A stretch of DNA of 64,000 bases, taken from the NCBI GenBank assembly GCA_045107045.1, contig JBGCFR010000030.1, positions 62,001 to 126,000 on the forward strand, read 5' to 3'. A model generated the notes under the pieces. It searched no databases. It worked only from the letters and a program-made list of their open reading frames with translations, and had not been told where the DNA came from. Source of the stretch: Putridiphycobacter sp045107045. Lineage in GTDB: Bacteria; Bacteroidota; Bacteroidia; Flavobacteriales_D; Crocinitomicaceae. The position numbers and the translations under genes were made by a program. This document shows positions 18,648 to 26,763 of the stretch, piece by piece (position 1 is the first letter of the stretch; each line of letters starts with the position of its first letter).

Positions 18648-19215
18648 TGCTCCACATTCTCTTATCTTCCGCCTCTTGTAGGGATAGAACCATTAATTGT
18701 AATTTTTTTCGTGCATTTGATAGATGCCATTTAGAAGTACCATCAGATATGCTTAATAATCCGCCAATTTCTTTATGAGAATAGCCATCAATGACATAAA
18801 GATTAAAAACTTTTCTAGAAACATCTGGTAATTTCCTTAACATGCCCATCAAAATATCTGTTTCTAGTTTACTCCAAACTGAGTTTTCAACTTTAGGAGA
18901 TTTTACTTCTAATTCTCTTTCGAATTCCTTAGTTTCAATTAGCTTAGTATAGTTTTTGGTTTTACGAAATTCATCTATTATCGTATTTTTGATAATACGT
19001 TTTGCCCATGCCTCAAATGGGGCATCTTTTTTTATCTTATCAAGGTTTTTACAAATTTTCACAAAGCCAATATTCAATACATGCCTTGCATCTTCCTCGT
19101 TTCTATGGTATCGAGCACACATTGGCATTAATTTTACATAACAATATTCATAGAGCTTTTCTTGAGCCTTACGATCGTTCTTACGACATAAATCTATGAG
19201 TGATTGGTCTACCAT
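18640..19215 (-). CDS. ECF-type RNA polymerase sigma factor
   Basis: The 191-residue protein has region 2 at about residues 10-95 (CRKNDRKAQEKLYEYCYVKLMPMCARYHRNEEDA, FEAWAKRIIKNTIIDEFRK) and region 4 at about 125-180 (RKLPDVSRKVFNLYVIDGYSHKEIGGLLSISDGTSKWHLSNARKKL in part). It lacks regions 1 and 3, as ECF factors do. It heads a four-gene operon in which the next gene overlaps it by 8 bp. A hairpin and a 7-of-8 -7-like element (TATCTTTA) lie just upstream. The operon members and possibly remote T9SS genes are the likely targets. Confidence 0.93.
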   Translation of the reverse strand: MVDQSLIDLCRKNDRKAQEKLYEYCYVKLMPMCARYHRNEEDARHVLNIGFVKICKNLDKIKKDAPFEAWAKRIIKNTIIDEFRKTKNYTKLIETKEFERELEVKSPKVENSVWSKLETDILMGMLRKLPDVSRKVFNLYVIDGYSHKEIGGLLSISDGTSKWHLSNARKKLQLMVLSLQEAEDKRMWSNG

Positions 19216-19220
19216 TAACT

Positions 19221-19265
19221 TAAAGATACTAAAAACAACCGACTTTCATAAAACTGAAAGCCGGT
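19221..19265 (-). promoter_or_regulatory. Hairpin with T run and near -7 element upstream of ECF sigma gene
   Basis: ACCG-A-CTTTCA (19238-19248) pairs with TGAAAG-C-CGGT (19255-19265): ten pairs and one mismatch around a 6-nt loop. On the minus strand it is followed by TTGTTTTT and then TATCTTTA (19221-19228), 5 nt before the sigma start. It could be an attenuator in the sigma leader, or a terminator isolating the operon. Confidence 0.45.
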
Positions 19266-19352
19266 ATGTCTGATTAAGTAGTGTTATTCACCTCAATACG
19301 GATAACCCAAAACCAATATTAAGGAAATATCACCTACATTAACGTAATTGAT

Positions 19353-19360
19353 TATATTTG
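19353..19360 (+). promoter_or_regulatory. Candidate -7 box for sixA-ruvC
   Basis: TATATTTG, a full TAnnTTTG match, ends 23 bp before the sixA start at 19384. Its position inside a possible longer TTG-started frame argues that translation begins at 19384 instead. Confidence 0.45.
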
Positions 19361-19383
19361 GGTTGGTAGAAAATGCACTTTTT

Positions 19384-19854
19384 ATGAAATTATTTTTATT
19401 GCGTCATGGTAAAGCAACGGAAGGGTTTGAAAATCAGAAAGATTTTGATAGAGTACTAGCTGGGAAAGGCAAGAAACAAAGTAAGAAAATAGGTTCATAT
19501 TTGAAAGACACTGATATAAAATATGGGCTAGTTTCGCCAGCTAAAAGAACACAACAAACGTTTGATATTATCAATGAGCACATTAATATTGAGTCTGTCT
19601 ACGAGAGTCCTGATTTGTATTTATCATCTGCGGATGTGATCAATGATGTGATTAATCAACATGTAACGGCGAGTGATATTTTAGTGGTAGGTCATAATTT
19701 TGGAATTTCAGACTTAGTTGATTTTTATACGGGTATTAATATTAATCTATCAACATGTATGTTGGCTATTATCGAATTTGATGCTCAGTCAACTGCACAC
19801 TTTTCAAGACAAGGAGGCCGATTATTAGAGGTGATTTCACCTAAAGATCTGTAA
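19384..19854 (+). CDS. sixA: SixA-type histidine phosphatase
   Basis: Started at ATG 19384, the product has 156 residues and opens directly with the phosphohistidine motif LFLLRHGKAT. A longer reading from TTG 19348 would begin inside the promoter-like element, so it was rejected. Further family marks are SPAKRTQQT near residue 60 and the second catalytic histidine in VVGHNFGI near 103. SixA proteins remove phosphate from phosphohistidine, for example on phosphotransfer proteins; here the substrate is unknown. The ruvC start follows 1 bp after its stop, so the pair is cotranscribed. Confidence 0.88.
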   Translation: MKLFLLRHGKATEGFENQKDFDRVLAGKGKKQSKKIGSYLKDTDIKYGLVSPAKRTQQTFDIINEHINIESVYESPDLYLSSADVINDVINQHVTASDILVVGHNFGISDLVDFYTGININLSTCMLAIIEFDAQSTAHFSRQGGRLLEVISPKDL

Positions 19855-19855
19855 T

Positions 19856-20419
19856 TTGAAAACTAAAAAAAATCAAATCATTTTAGGTATTGATCCAGGA
19901 ACATCTGTAATGGGGTATGGAGTGATATTGGTTGACGGGAAGACTTTGAAATTATTGAGCTTTGGTGTAATTCACTTGAGTAAAATTAAAGAACATCCTG
20001 ACAAATTAAAGAGAATATTTGAGAGAGTAGACCAGTTGATTTTAGAATATAAGCCTGATATAATGGCAATTGAAGCTCCATTTTTTGGGAAGAATGTGCA
20101 GTCTATGTTAAAATTAGGTAGAGCTCAAGGTGTCTCAATAGCCGCTGCTTTAAATCGAAGTATCCCATTTGAAGAATATGCTCCAAAAAAAATTAAACAA
20201 TCAATTACAGGAAATGGAAATGCCTCTAAGGAGCAAGTAGCCGCTATGCTTATGCGATTGTTAGACATGAAGGAAATGCCGAAATATTTAGATGCCACAG
20301 ATGGATTAGCTGCAGCAGTATGTCATCATTTTCAAGGTGGAGTAGGGTTGCATAATAAAAGTAAGTCTGGAAGTTGGAAAGCGTTTTTAGGTGATAATCC
20401 AAGTAGACTTAAAAGCTAA
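19856..20419 (+). CDS. ruvC: Holliday junction resolvase RuvC
   Basis: The 187-residue endonuclease cleaves Holliday junctions after RuvAB branch migration. The catalytic acidic residues are visible: Asp13 in ILGIDPGTS, Glu near 70 in MAIEAPFFGKN, and the C-terminal Asp pair in YLDATDGLAAAVCHH. The start is a TTG codon 1 bp after the sixA stop. It is the only start that keeps the beta strand before the first Asp at normal length, and no ATG is available. A bidirectional terminator follows. Confidence 0.94.
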   Translation: MKTKKNQIILGIDPGTSVMGYGVILVDGKTLKLLSFGVIHLSKIKEHPDKLKRIFERVDQLILEYKPDIMAIEAPFFGKNVQSMLKLGRAQGVSIAAALNRSIPFEEYAPKKIKQSITGNGNASKEQVAAMLMRLLDMKEMPKYLDATDGLAAAVCHHFQGGVGLHNKSKSGSWKAFLGDNPSRLKS

Positions 20420-20451
20420 AAAAGCCCAAACAAATTTGTTCGGGCTTTTTT
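20418..20451. terminator. Bidirectional terminator between ruvC and sucB
   Basis: GCCC-A-AACAAA pairs with TTTGTT-C-GGGC around a tight turn, flanked by A6 on the left and T6 on the right. It therefore works for ruvC (plus) and sucB (minus), whose 3' ends face each other here. Confidence 0.88.
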
Positions 20452-20473
20452 ATCATCTAAAATTTCTCTAGCA

Positions 20474-21739
20474 TTACAGTCCTAATAAAACTTGAATAGG
20501 ATCTTTAGATCCAAATAACATTTTTTCAGGGTTTTCGAGCATTTCCTTTACTTTGACTAAGAATGACACAGATTCTTTACCATCAATTATTCTATGGTCG
20601 TATGATAGCGCTACATACATAATTGGTCGTATGACAATTTCTCCATTGACAACAACAGGTCTCTGCACAATATTATGCATTCCTAGAATAGCAGATTGAG
20701 GAGGATTAATAATTGGAGTGGATAGCATTGAACCGAAGACTCCTCCATTAGTAATTGTGAAAGTGCCTCCAGTCATTTCGTCCGGAGTAATTTTTCCATC
20801 TCTTGCTTTAATCGCTAAGCGTTTAATCTCTTTTTCAATTTCCGCTAAGCTCATTTGCTCTGCATTTCTAACTACAGGAACCATCAATCCTTTTGGAGAT
20901 GAAACTGCAATACCTATGTCGGCATAATCATGCAATATCATTTCTTTGCCATCAATTTGTCCATTAACAGATGGAAAAAGATTTAAAGCTTCAGTGACTG
21001 CTTTTGTAAAGAAGGACATAAATCCTAAATTCACTTCATGGTGCTCTGCAAAGAATTTTTTGTATTTGGTTCTAATGTCCATAATAGGCTTCATATCTAC
21101 TTCATTAAAAGTAGTTAACATGGCTGTTTCATTTTTTACAGCTACCAATCTTTCAGCGATTTTTCGTCGCATCATTGACATTTTTTTGTTGTCGGTATCT
21201 CTTGTGCCTCCCCAACCTTGTGCCTCCCTTGATGAGAATCCGGCGGCCATTGCAGCTACAACATCTTGCTTTGTAATTCTACCATCTTTTCCAGTTCCAC
21301 TAACTTGATTGGCTGACACCTTGTTTTCGTCCATTATTTTTTTGGCTGCAACTGATGGGTGGCCTGTAGCATAAGACTCTTTTTTTGCAGGTGCAGGATT
21401 TGGGTTTGGTGCAGGTGAAGCAGCAGGTTTAGATTCTTCCTTCTTTGTTTCAACAATAGGGGCAGTCTCTGGTTTTTTATCTAAGCCAGCAGGTCTTGGC
21501 GCATCCATGTCAATTAAACAGACAACTGCGCCTACGTCTACAGCATCTCCCTCTTCAGCTTTAAAAGTGATAATTCCAGCTTCTTCAGCTGGTAATTCTA
21601 ATGTGGCTTTGTCAGAATCAACTTCTGCAATTGCTTGATCTTTTTCTACGTAATCTCCATCTTCAACTAACCATTGCGCAATTTCAACTTCCGAAATTGA
21701 TTCGCCAGGTGATGGTACTTTCATTTCTAATACTGCCAT
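20474..21739 (-). CDS. sucB: 2-oxoglutarate dehydrogenase E2, dihydrolipoyl succinyltransferase
   Basis: The 421-residue protein carries an N-terminal lipoyl domain with the lipoylated Lys in EVDSDKATLEL (about residue 44). A Pro/Ala/Glu-rich linker spans about 85-125, then a peripheral-subunit-binding domain (ATGHPSVAAKKIMDE, GRITKQDV). The catalytic domain extends from about 185, with the active-site His in SYDHRIIDGKE. It transfers succinyl from lipoate to CoA in the TCA cycle. Together with sucA 29 bp upstream it forms an operon; the E3 gene (lpd) is not in the window. Succinyl rather than acetyl or branched-chain specificity is inferred from the sucA neighbour. Confidence 0.94.
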   Translation of the reverse strand: MAVLEMKVPSPGESISEVEIAQWLVEDGDYVEKDQAIAEVDSDKATLELPAEEAGIITFKAEEGDAVDVGAVVCLIDMDAPRPAGLDKKPETAPIVETKKEESKPAASPAPNPNPAPAKKESYATGHPSVAAKKIMDENKVSANQVSGTGKDGRITKQDVVAAMAAGFSSREAQGWGGTRDTDNKKMSMMRRKIAERLVAVKNETAMLTTFNEVDMKPIMDIRTKYKKFFAEHHEVNLGFMSFFTKAVTEALNLFPSVNGQIDGKEMILHDYADIGIAVSSPKGLMVPVVRNAEQMSLAEIEKEIKRLAIKARDGKITPDEMTGGTFTITNGGVFGSMLSTPIINPPQSAILGMHNIVQRPVVVNGEIVIRPIMYVALSYDHRIIDGKESVSFLVKVKEMLENPEKMLFGSKDPIQVLLGL

Positions 21740-21768
21740 TCTATTGTTTATTAGTATTCGTATTTTTT

Positions 21769-24486
21769 TTATTTTTTAATTTCATCAAACAAACTATTGT
21801 ACAACGCCGCTAGCCTTTTTTGATGTGTTTGACTCGAACCAGTTGCTGGTGCTGCAGAAGCTGCACGGGCTATAATTTTAAACTCATCTCTTTTCATGCG
21901 CATATAGATGTGCATTGCTGCCCCCATATTATATGGCTCTTCTTGTGCCCAAATATACTTTTTAGCCTTTGGATAACGCTTAATGGTTTCGTCAATTTGT
22001 TTTTTAGGTAGTGGATAAAGTTGTTCAAGTCTAATGAAAGTAGCATTCTCAATGCCACGTTCTTTAGCTTGTGCTTTTATTTCATAGTAGAACTTTCCAG
22101 AACACAACACAATTGTATCCACCGTTTTAGGGTCTGCTTCTTTATCATCTATCACCGGCATAAATTGCCCATTGGCTAAGTCTTCTAATTTTGAAGTGGC
22201 TTCAGGGTGGCGCAATAAATTTTTAGGTGAAAATACAACTAGTGGTTTTCTAAACTCTCTTTTCAACTGTCTTCTTAATAAGTGAAAATGGTTGGCTGGA
22301 GTCGTAGTATTACAAATTTGCATGTTTAAATCCGCAGTAGCTTGTAAAAATCGTTCCATTCTTCCACTTGAATGCTCTCCACCTTGACCTTCATAACCAT
22401 GAGGTAATAGCAGTGTCAGCCCACTTTGCACTCTCCACTTGTCTTCACCAGCGGTAATGAACTGATCGACCATAATTTGAGCACCATTATAAAAATCACC
22501 ACATTGTGCTTCCCAAATCGTTAAGCTGTTTGGAGTGACAAGTGAATATCCGTATTCAAAACCAAGTACTGCATATTCTGATAATAGTGAGTTATATATT
22601 GTAAACTCAGCTTGATTTTTTGAAATTAAGTTTAGTGGAATAATTTCCTCTTCGGTATCCTCTGTTTTAACAACTGCATGTCGGTGAGAAAAGGTTCCTC
22701 TTTCAACATCTTGCCCACTAACTCTTACCGGGTGTTTTTCATTTAGTAACGAAGCATATGCTATATTCTCTGCTAACCCCCAATCTAAACGATCATCAGC
22801 CAGCATAGTTTTTCTATCGTTGAATAGTTTTTTTATTTTTCTAAAGTAGTTTTTACCTTCTGGTAATGAAGCTACTTTGTCAGCAATCTTTTTAAGTTCG
22901 TTTAGTGATACGGAAGTATCAACTTCACTTTCAAAATCTGCTACGTTACCATATCTGTAATCTGACCACATTTCAGAAAGAAAATTTCTAACAATCGTTT
23001 TATTCATTTCCTTGGCTGCAGAATAATCTACATCCAACTTATTATAAATTTCTTTGTCAATAGCATCTGCTTCCGCCTGATTAATAACAGATTCATTTAA
23101 TAATTCACCTAAATAAATATCTTTCGGATTCGGGTGCTTAGCAATTGCCTTATATAGTTTTGGTTGCGTGAACTTTGGCTCATCACCTTCGTTATGTCCA
23201 TACTTTCTGTAACACAATAAATCAATTACAACATCCCTATTAAACTCTTGACGGTATGCTAATGCAATTTCCATTGTTTGAACAACAGCTTCAACATCAT
23301 CACCATTGACATGAAAAACAGGACATAAAGTAGTTTTAAATACATCAGTACAATAGGTGCTCGATCTTGCATCAGTGTAATTAGTGGTGAATCCTACTTG
23401 ATTATTAACCACAATATGAATTGTTCCACCAGTTCTATAACCATCCAGTTGCTCCATTTGAGCAACTTCATAAACAACACCCTGTCCAGCTACAGCAGCA
23501 TCTCCATGTATTAAAATAGGAATAATTTTATTTTCATCATGTAAAACTTGATCAATTCTAGCCCGGGCCATTCCTTGGACAACAGGATCGACAGCTTCTA
23601 AATGAGAAGGGTTTGGAGACAAAGTTAAATGAACCTTTTTTCCTGAATCAGTTGTAACATCTGTTGAGAATCCTAAGTGATACTTAACGTCTCCATCAAA
23701 TTCTTCATCTTCATCTTCAAATTCTTTACCTTCAAATTCACAAAAAACATCTTTAGGTTGCTTTTTAAAAATATTAATCAATGTATTTAAACGGCCTCTA
23801 TGGGCCATTCCAACAATCACTTCTTCAACACCTAAGTCAGCACCTTTAGTAATAATTTTATCAAGTCCTGGAATCAAAGCTTCTCCGCCTTCAATAGAAA
23901 AACGTTTTTGCCCAACATATTTCTTTTGTAAAAATTGTTCAAAGCCAGTAGCCTGATTCAATTTTGTTAAAATTCTTTTCTTTTCATCTGCACTGTATTT
24001 TGGTCTGTTAACCAATTCAATACTGTTTTTGAACCACTCTAAACGATCTGGGTCACGCATGTAAACGTATTCAATACCAATTGACTGGCAATAAGTTTCT
24101 TTTAAGTGGTCAATTATTACTTGAAGTGTAGATGGGCCAATATTGATCTCTTCTCCTGCTTGAAAAACAGTATTTAGATCACTTTGTTCCAAACCAAAAT
24201 TTTCAATATCTAATGTTGGAGTATAGGTTCTTCTTTCTCTAACAGGATTAGTTTTAGTAAACAAATGCCCTCGGTTTCTGTAAGCGTTTATCAGATTGAT
24301 AACCTTAAATTCTTTTTTAAAATTCTCTGGAACTTCTCCAGATTCGAAATCGGTTTTTGCAAAGTCAAATCCTTCAAAAAATTTGATCCATTCTATATCA
24401 ACTGATTCAGGGCTAGTTTGGTATTTTTTGTATAAATCGTCAATTGCATTTACATCTGCATTGCCAATAAAAGAAAATTTATCCAT
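21769..24486 (-). CDS. sucA: 2-oxoglutarate dehydrogenase E1 component
   Basis: The 905-residue thiamine-diphosphate enzyme decarboxylates 2-oxoglutarate. N-terminal features are FIGNADVNAIDDLYKKYQ and EWIKFFEGF. The ThDP-binding core has MAHRGRLNTLIN, HGDAAVAGQGVVYE and NNQVGFTTNYTDAR. The C-terminal half has EAQCGDFYNGAQIM, LPHGYEGQGGEHSS and HLLRRQ. Length fits bacterial SucA. It precedes sucB in the same direction with a 29-bp gap. A -7-like box lies 30 bp upstream of its start, so the pair is one transcription unit. Confidence 0.96.
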   Translation of the reverse strand: MDKFSFIGNADVNAIDDLYKKYQTSPESVDIEWIKFFEGFDFAKTDFESGEVPENFKKEFKVINLINAYRNRGHLFTKTNPVRERRTYTPTLDIENFGLEQSDLNTVFQAGEEINIGPSTLQVIIDHLKETYCQSIGIEYVYMRDPDRLEWFKNSIELVNRPKYSADEKKRILTKLNQATGFEQFLQKKYVGQKRFSIEGGEALIPGLDKIITKGADLGVEEVIVGMAHRGRLNTLINIFKKQPKDVFCEFEGKEFEDEDEEFDGDVKYHLGFSTDVTTDSGKKVHLTLSPNPSHLEAVDPVVQGMARARIDQVLHDENKIIPILIHGDAAVAGQGVVYEVAQMEQLDGYRTGGTIHIVVNNQVGFTTNYTDARSSTYCTDVFKTTLCPVFHVNGDDVEAVVQTMEIALAYRQEFNRDVVIDLLCYRKYGHNEGDEPKFTQPKLYKAIAKHPNPKDIYLGELLNESVINQAEADAIDKEIYNKLDVDYSAAKEMNKTIVRNFLSEMWSDYRYGNVADFESEVDTSVSLNELKKIADKVASLPEGKNYFRKIKKLFNDRKTMLADDRLDWGLAENIAYASLLNEKHPVRVSGQDVERGTFSHRHAVVKTEDTEEEIIPLNLISKNQAEFTIYNSLLSEYAVLGFEYGYSLVTPNSLTIWEAQCGDFYNGAQIMVDQFITAGEDKWRVQSGLTLLLPHGYEGQGGEHSSGRMERFLQATADLNMQICNTTTPANHFHLLRRQLKREFRKPLVVFSPKNLLRHPEATSKLEDLANGQFMPVIDDKEADPKTVDTIVLCSGKFYYEIKAQAKERGIENATFIRLEQLYPLPKKQIDETIKRYPKAKKYIWAQEEPYNMGAAMHIYMRMKRDEFKIIARAASAAPATGSSQTHQKRLAALYNSLFDEIKK

Positions 24487-24515
24487 TTTAAGTTTAATTC
24501 GTTATCACGTAATAA

Positions 24516-24523
24516 CAAATTTA
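24516..24523 (-). promoter_or_regulatory. Candidate -7 box for sucA-sucB
   Basis: TAAATTTG on the minus strand matches TAnnTTTG and lies 29 bp before the sucA start. No -33 TTTG was seen at the expected distance. Confidence 0.42.
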
Positions 24524-24583
24524 AGAATTCTATTGAACTAGTTAATGGATTTTGAACTTTTTAATACCAACAAATTGTTAATG

Positions 24584-24979
24584 TTATAAACGGTTAGAAA
24601 AGTGCCATCTTAAAAATACTTTCTGAGCAGACCGTTCTATTATTTGACAGATAAATTGATGACTATCAGTATTTCTTATTTTAAAGTCTAGGTATTTTGT
24701 CTCAGGTAAATCAACCCTGTAAATGAATGTTTGAATGCTACCACTATTATCTAGATCAACAATAATTGGGATCATTTGTGTTATTAAATTTTCAAAAGGA
24801 TATTCAAGTAGTTGTTCTGTTAATTGAACTTGTATTGTGGTTAATCCGTTAAGGTCTTTATTTATTTGGTGGCAGGTTTCTTTTAAAAAATCAATATTTT
24901 TAAGTTGTTCTTTGGGAATTAATGTTTTTAAAATTGATGGTTGCAAACTTAAAATGTTTTGTATCCTCAAAAATACCAT
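24584..24979 (-). CDS. Hypothetical protein adjoining lysC
   Basis: The 131-residue product has no signal peptide and no domain I recognise. Helical segments occupy the first half (LSLQPSILKTLIPKEQL, LKETCHQINKDL), then beta strands (TFIYRVDLPETKYLDFKI) and a basic C-terminus (KVFLRWHFSNRL). The start codon at 24979 is only 15 bp from the divergent lysC start and lies inside the lysC promoter-like element. Single-gene unit; function unknown. A coding call is favoured by clean length and by lack of a competing frame. Confidence 0.6.
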   Translation of the reverse strand: MVFLRIQNILSLQPSILKTLIPKEQLKNIDFLKETCHQINKDLNGLTTIQVQLTEQLLEYPFENLITQMIPIIVDLDNSGSIQTFIYRVDLPETKYLDFKIRNTDSHQFICQIIERSAQKVFLRWHFSNRL

Positions 24980-24987
24980 TAATTTTG
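24958..24987 (+). promoter_or_regulatory. lysC promoter with both elements
   Basis: TTTG (24958-24961), an 18-nt spacer and TAATTTTG (24980-24987) fit the Bacteroidota consensus TTTG-N19/20-TAnnTTTG closely. The box ends 7 nt before ATG 24995, so the transcript is probably leaderless. The spacer covers the start codon of the divergent hypothetical gene. Confidence 0.6.
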
Positions 24988-24994
24988 CGTAATT

Positions 24995-26263
24995 ATGATG
25001 TCAACTGTAAAAGTTTTTAAGTTTGGCGGTGCTTCAGTAAAGGATTCTGCCTCAATTAGAAATGTAAAAAGTATCTTACAAGAATATAACAATAGTAAGG
25101 TTATTGTTGTGATTTCTGCAATGGGGAAAACAACAAACTTGTTAGAAGAAATTTTTGCTTCATATCTAAATCATACAAAAGACCTTGAGAAAATATGGAA
25201 TCGATTCTATGATTTTCATAACTCGATAATTTCAGAACTAGAACTTAATGATCCTATATTTACAAATGACATTGAAATAACATATAATAAAATTCAAGAT
25301 AAATTAAGCCAAAAACCTAGCAATAATAAAGCATTCGAATATGATCAGATTGTATCATTTGGAGAAATTTTATCAACCAAAATAGTAGCGGCATATCTGA
25401 AAAAAGAAAATTTAAAAGCATTTTGGGTGGATGCAAGAGAGGTTGTAAAGACTGACAAAACCTATCAAGAAGGAAGAGTTAATTGGGAATTAACGCAGCA
25501 AGCATTTGATAAGGTAGTTCAGCCTAATTTTTCGAAATTTGATTATTTTATATCTCAAGGTTTTATTGGTCAAACTGAAGAAGGAACCACCACTACATTA
25601 GGTCGAGAAGGGTCGGATTTTACAGCTTCAATTTTTGCTTATATTTCAAAAGCAGATAGTGTAACCATATGGAAAGATGTGCCTGGAATGTTAAATGCAG
25701 ACCCAAAGTATTTTAGTGGTACAGTTCTATTAAAGACAATATCTTTTACTGAAGCTGTAGAACTAGCTTATTATGGGGCTTCAGTTATTCATCCTAAAAC
25801 AATTCAACCGTTAAAGAATAGAGATATTCCACTTTATATAAAATCATTTTTAAATCCTAGTAGTGCAGGTACTGTTATTCAATCATCAACAAAATATGAT
25901 GCAGTTGTACCATCATATATTTTTAAAGACAATCAAATTCTAATTTCTTTAACACCAAAAGATTTTTCTTTTGTAGTAGAGGATCAGCTAACTGACATTT
26001 TTGCACTGTTGACAAAACAGAAAATACGCATTAACTTAATGCAAAATTCAGCAGTAAGTTTTTCCTTACTAATTGATGATAAATATAATTTGGATCAATT
26101 GATTACCAATTTGAGTAATGATTTTAATGTGACTCATATTAAAGAACTTCAATTGCTAACTATCAGGCATTTCAATGATGAAACCATTGAGCGTTTAACT
26201 GCTAATAAGTCCATCATATTAACACAAAAAACGGCTGAAACCGCTAGGATTATTTTGAAATAG
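24995..26263 (+). CDS. lysC: Aspartate kinase
   Basis: The 422-residue monofunctional enzyme makes aspartyl phosphate for lysine, threonine, methionine and diaminopimelate. The nucleotide-binding signature KFGGASVKD lies at residues 9-17. ISAMGKTTN follows near 44, and TTTLGREGSDFTAS near 200-213. ACT-like regulatory sequence occupies about 300-420. ATG 24995 and ATG 24998 are both possible starts. The 3' end overlaps the convergent thioredoxin gene by 14 bp. It carries no homoserine dehydrogenase domain. Confidence 0.94.
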   Translation: MMSTVKVFKFGGASVKDSASIRNVKSILQEYNNSKVIVVISAMGKTTNLLEEIFASYLNHTKDLEKIWNRFYDFHNSIISELELNDPIFTNDIEITYNKIQDKLSQKPSNNKAFEYDQIVSFGEILSTKIVAAYLKKENLKAFWVDAREVVKTDKTYQEGRVNWELTQQAFDKVVQPNFSKFDYFISQGFIGQTEEGTTTTLGREGSDFTASIFAYISKADSVTIWKDVPGMLNADPKYFSGTVLLKTISFTEAVELAYYGASVIHPKTIQPLKNRDIPLYIKSFLNPSSAGTVIQSSTKYDAVVPSYIFKDNQILISLTPKDFSFVVEDQLTDIFALLTKQKIRINLMQNSAVSFSLLIDDKYNLDQLITNLSNDFNVTHIKELQLLTIRHFNDETIERLTANKSIILTQKTAETARIILK

Positions 26264-26699
26264 CTGCCTTGCCAACTTCAATTAACTGTTTATCATTTAT
26301 TAAACCTAAAGAGGTATGAACAATACTTTCATCCGGATTTAAAAAATATAGAGTAGGGTAAGCTTTCAAGCTAAATTTTCTTGCTAATCTAGGGCCTTGC
26401 GCATGTTTTTCCATATCCATTTTATAATTAATAAAATTGGTATTGTAGAAAGTGCCAACTGCCTCATTAGTAAAATACTTTTTAGATAAAATTTTACACG
26501 GACCGCACCAAGCAGCATATGCATCAATAAATACTAGTTTATTTTCAGCTTTGGCTTTTGCTAGTGCTTCTTCCCAAGTACCTTGGAAAAACTGAATACC
26601 TGAAACCTCATCCTTTTCAACATCATGATTAGTTGTAAATGCCAGTCCTAAAAATGCCAAAATGGCAAGTGAAAGGAGTATTGTAATATTTTTCTTCAT
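26250..26699 (-). CDS. Exported thioredoxin-fold protein
   Basis: The 149-residue protein has an N-terminal hydrophobic signal (residues 4-22, ITILLSLAILAFLGLAFTT). It then has a thioredoxin fold whose active site is AYAAWCGPCKIL near residue 65. The cis-Pro loop is visible as LKAYPTLYFLN. The CGPC motif suggests a redox-active thiol protein in the periplasm, either reducing or transferring electrons; the partner is unknown. Its 3' end overlaps lysC by 14 bp on the opposite strand. It is a stand-alone gene. Confidence 0.88.
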   Translation of the reverse strand: MKKNITILLSLAILAFLGLAFTTNHDVEKDEVSGIQFFQGTWEEALAKAKAENKLVFIDAYAAWCGPCKILSKKYFTNEAVGTFYNTNFINYKMDMEKHAQGPRLARKFSLKAYPTLYFLNPDESIVHTSLGLINDKQLIEVGKAAISK

Positions 26700-26718
26700 A
26701 ATATGTATAATAACTTAA

Positions 26719-26726
26719 TAACTTTG
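26719..26726 (+). promoter_or_regulatory. Candidate -7 box for the MenE-like gene
   Basis: TAACTTTG fits TAnnTTTG and lies 37 bp before ATG 26764 in the 64-bp divergent gap to the thioredoxin gene. It supports the ATG start over a TTG at 26737. Confidence 0.38.
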
Positions 26727-26763
26727 TTTCGTTACTTTGACGAATCAAAAAGTATACCATTAC

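Noticed and set aside
19348..19383. TTG start for sixA
   Set aside because: It lies before the end of the candidate -7 box, and the RHG motif begins right after ATG 19384.
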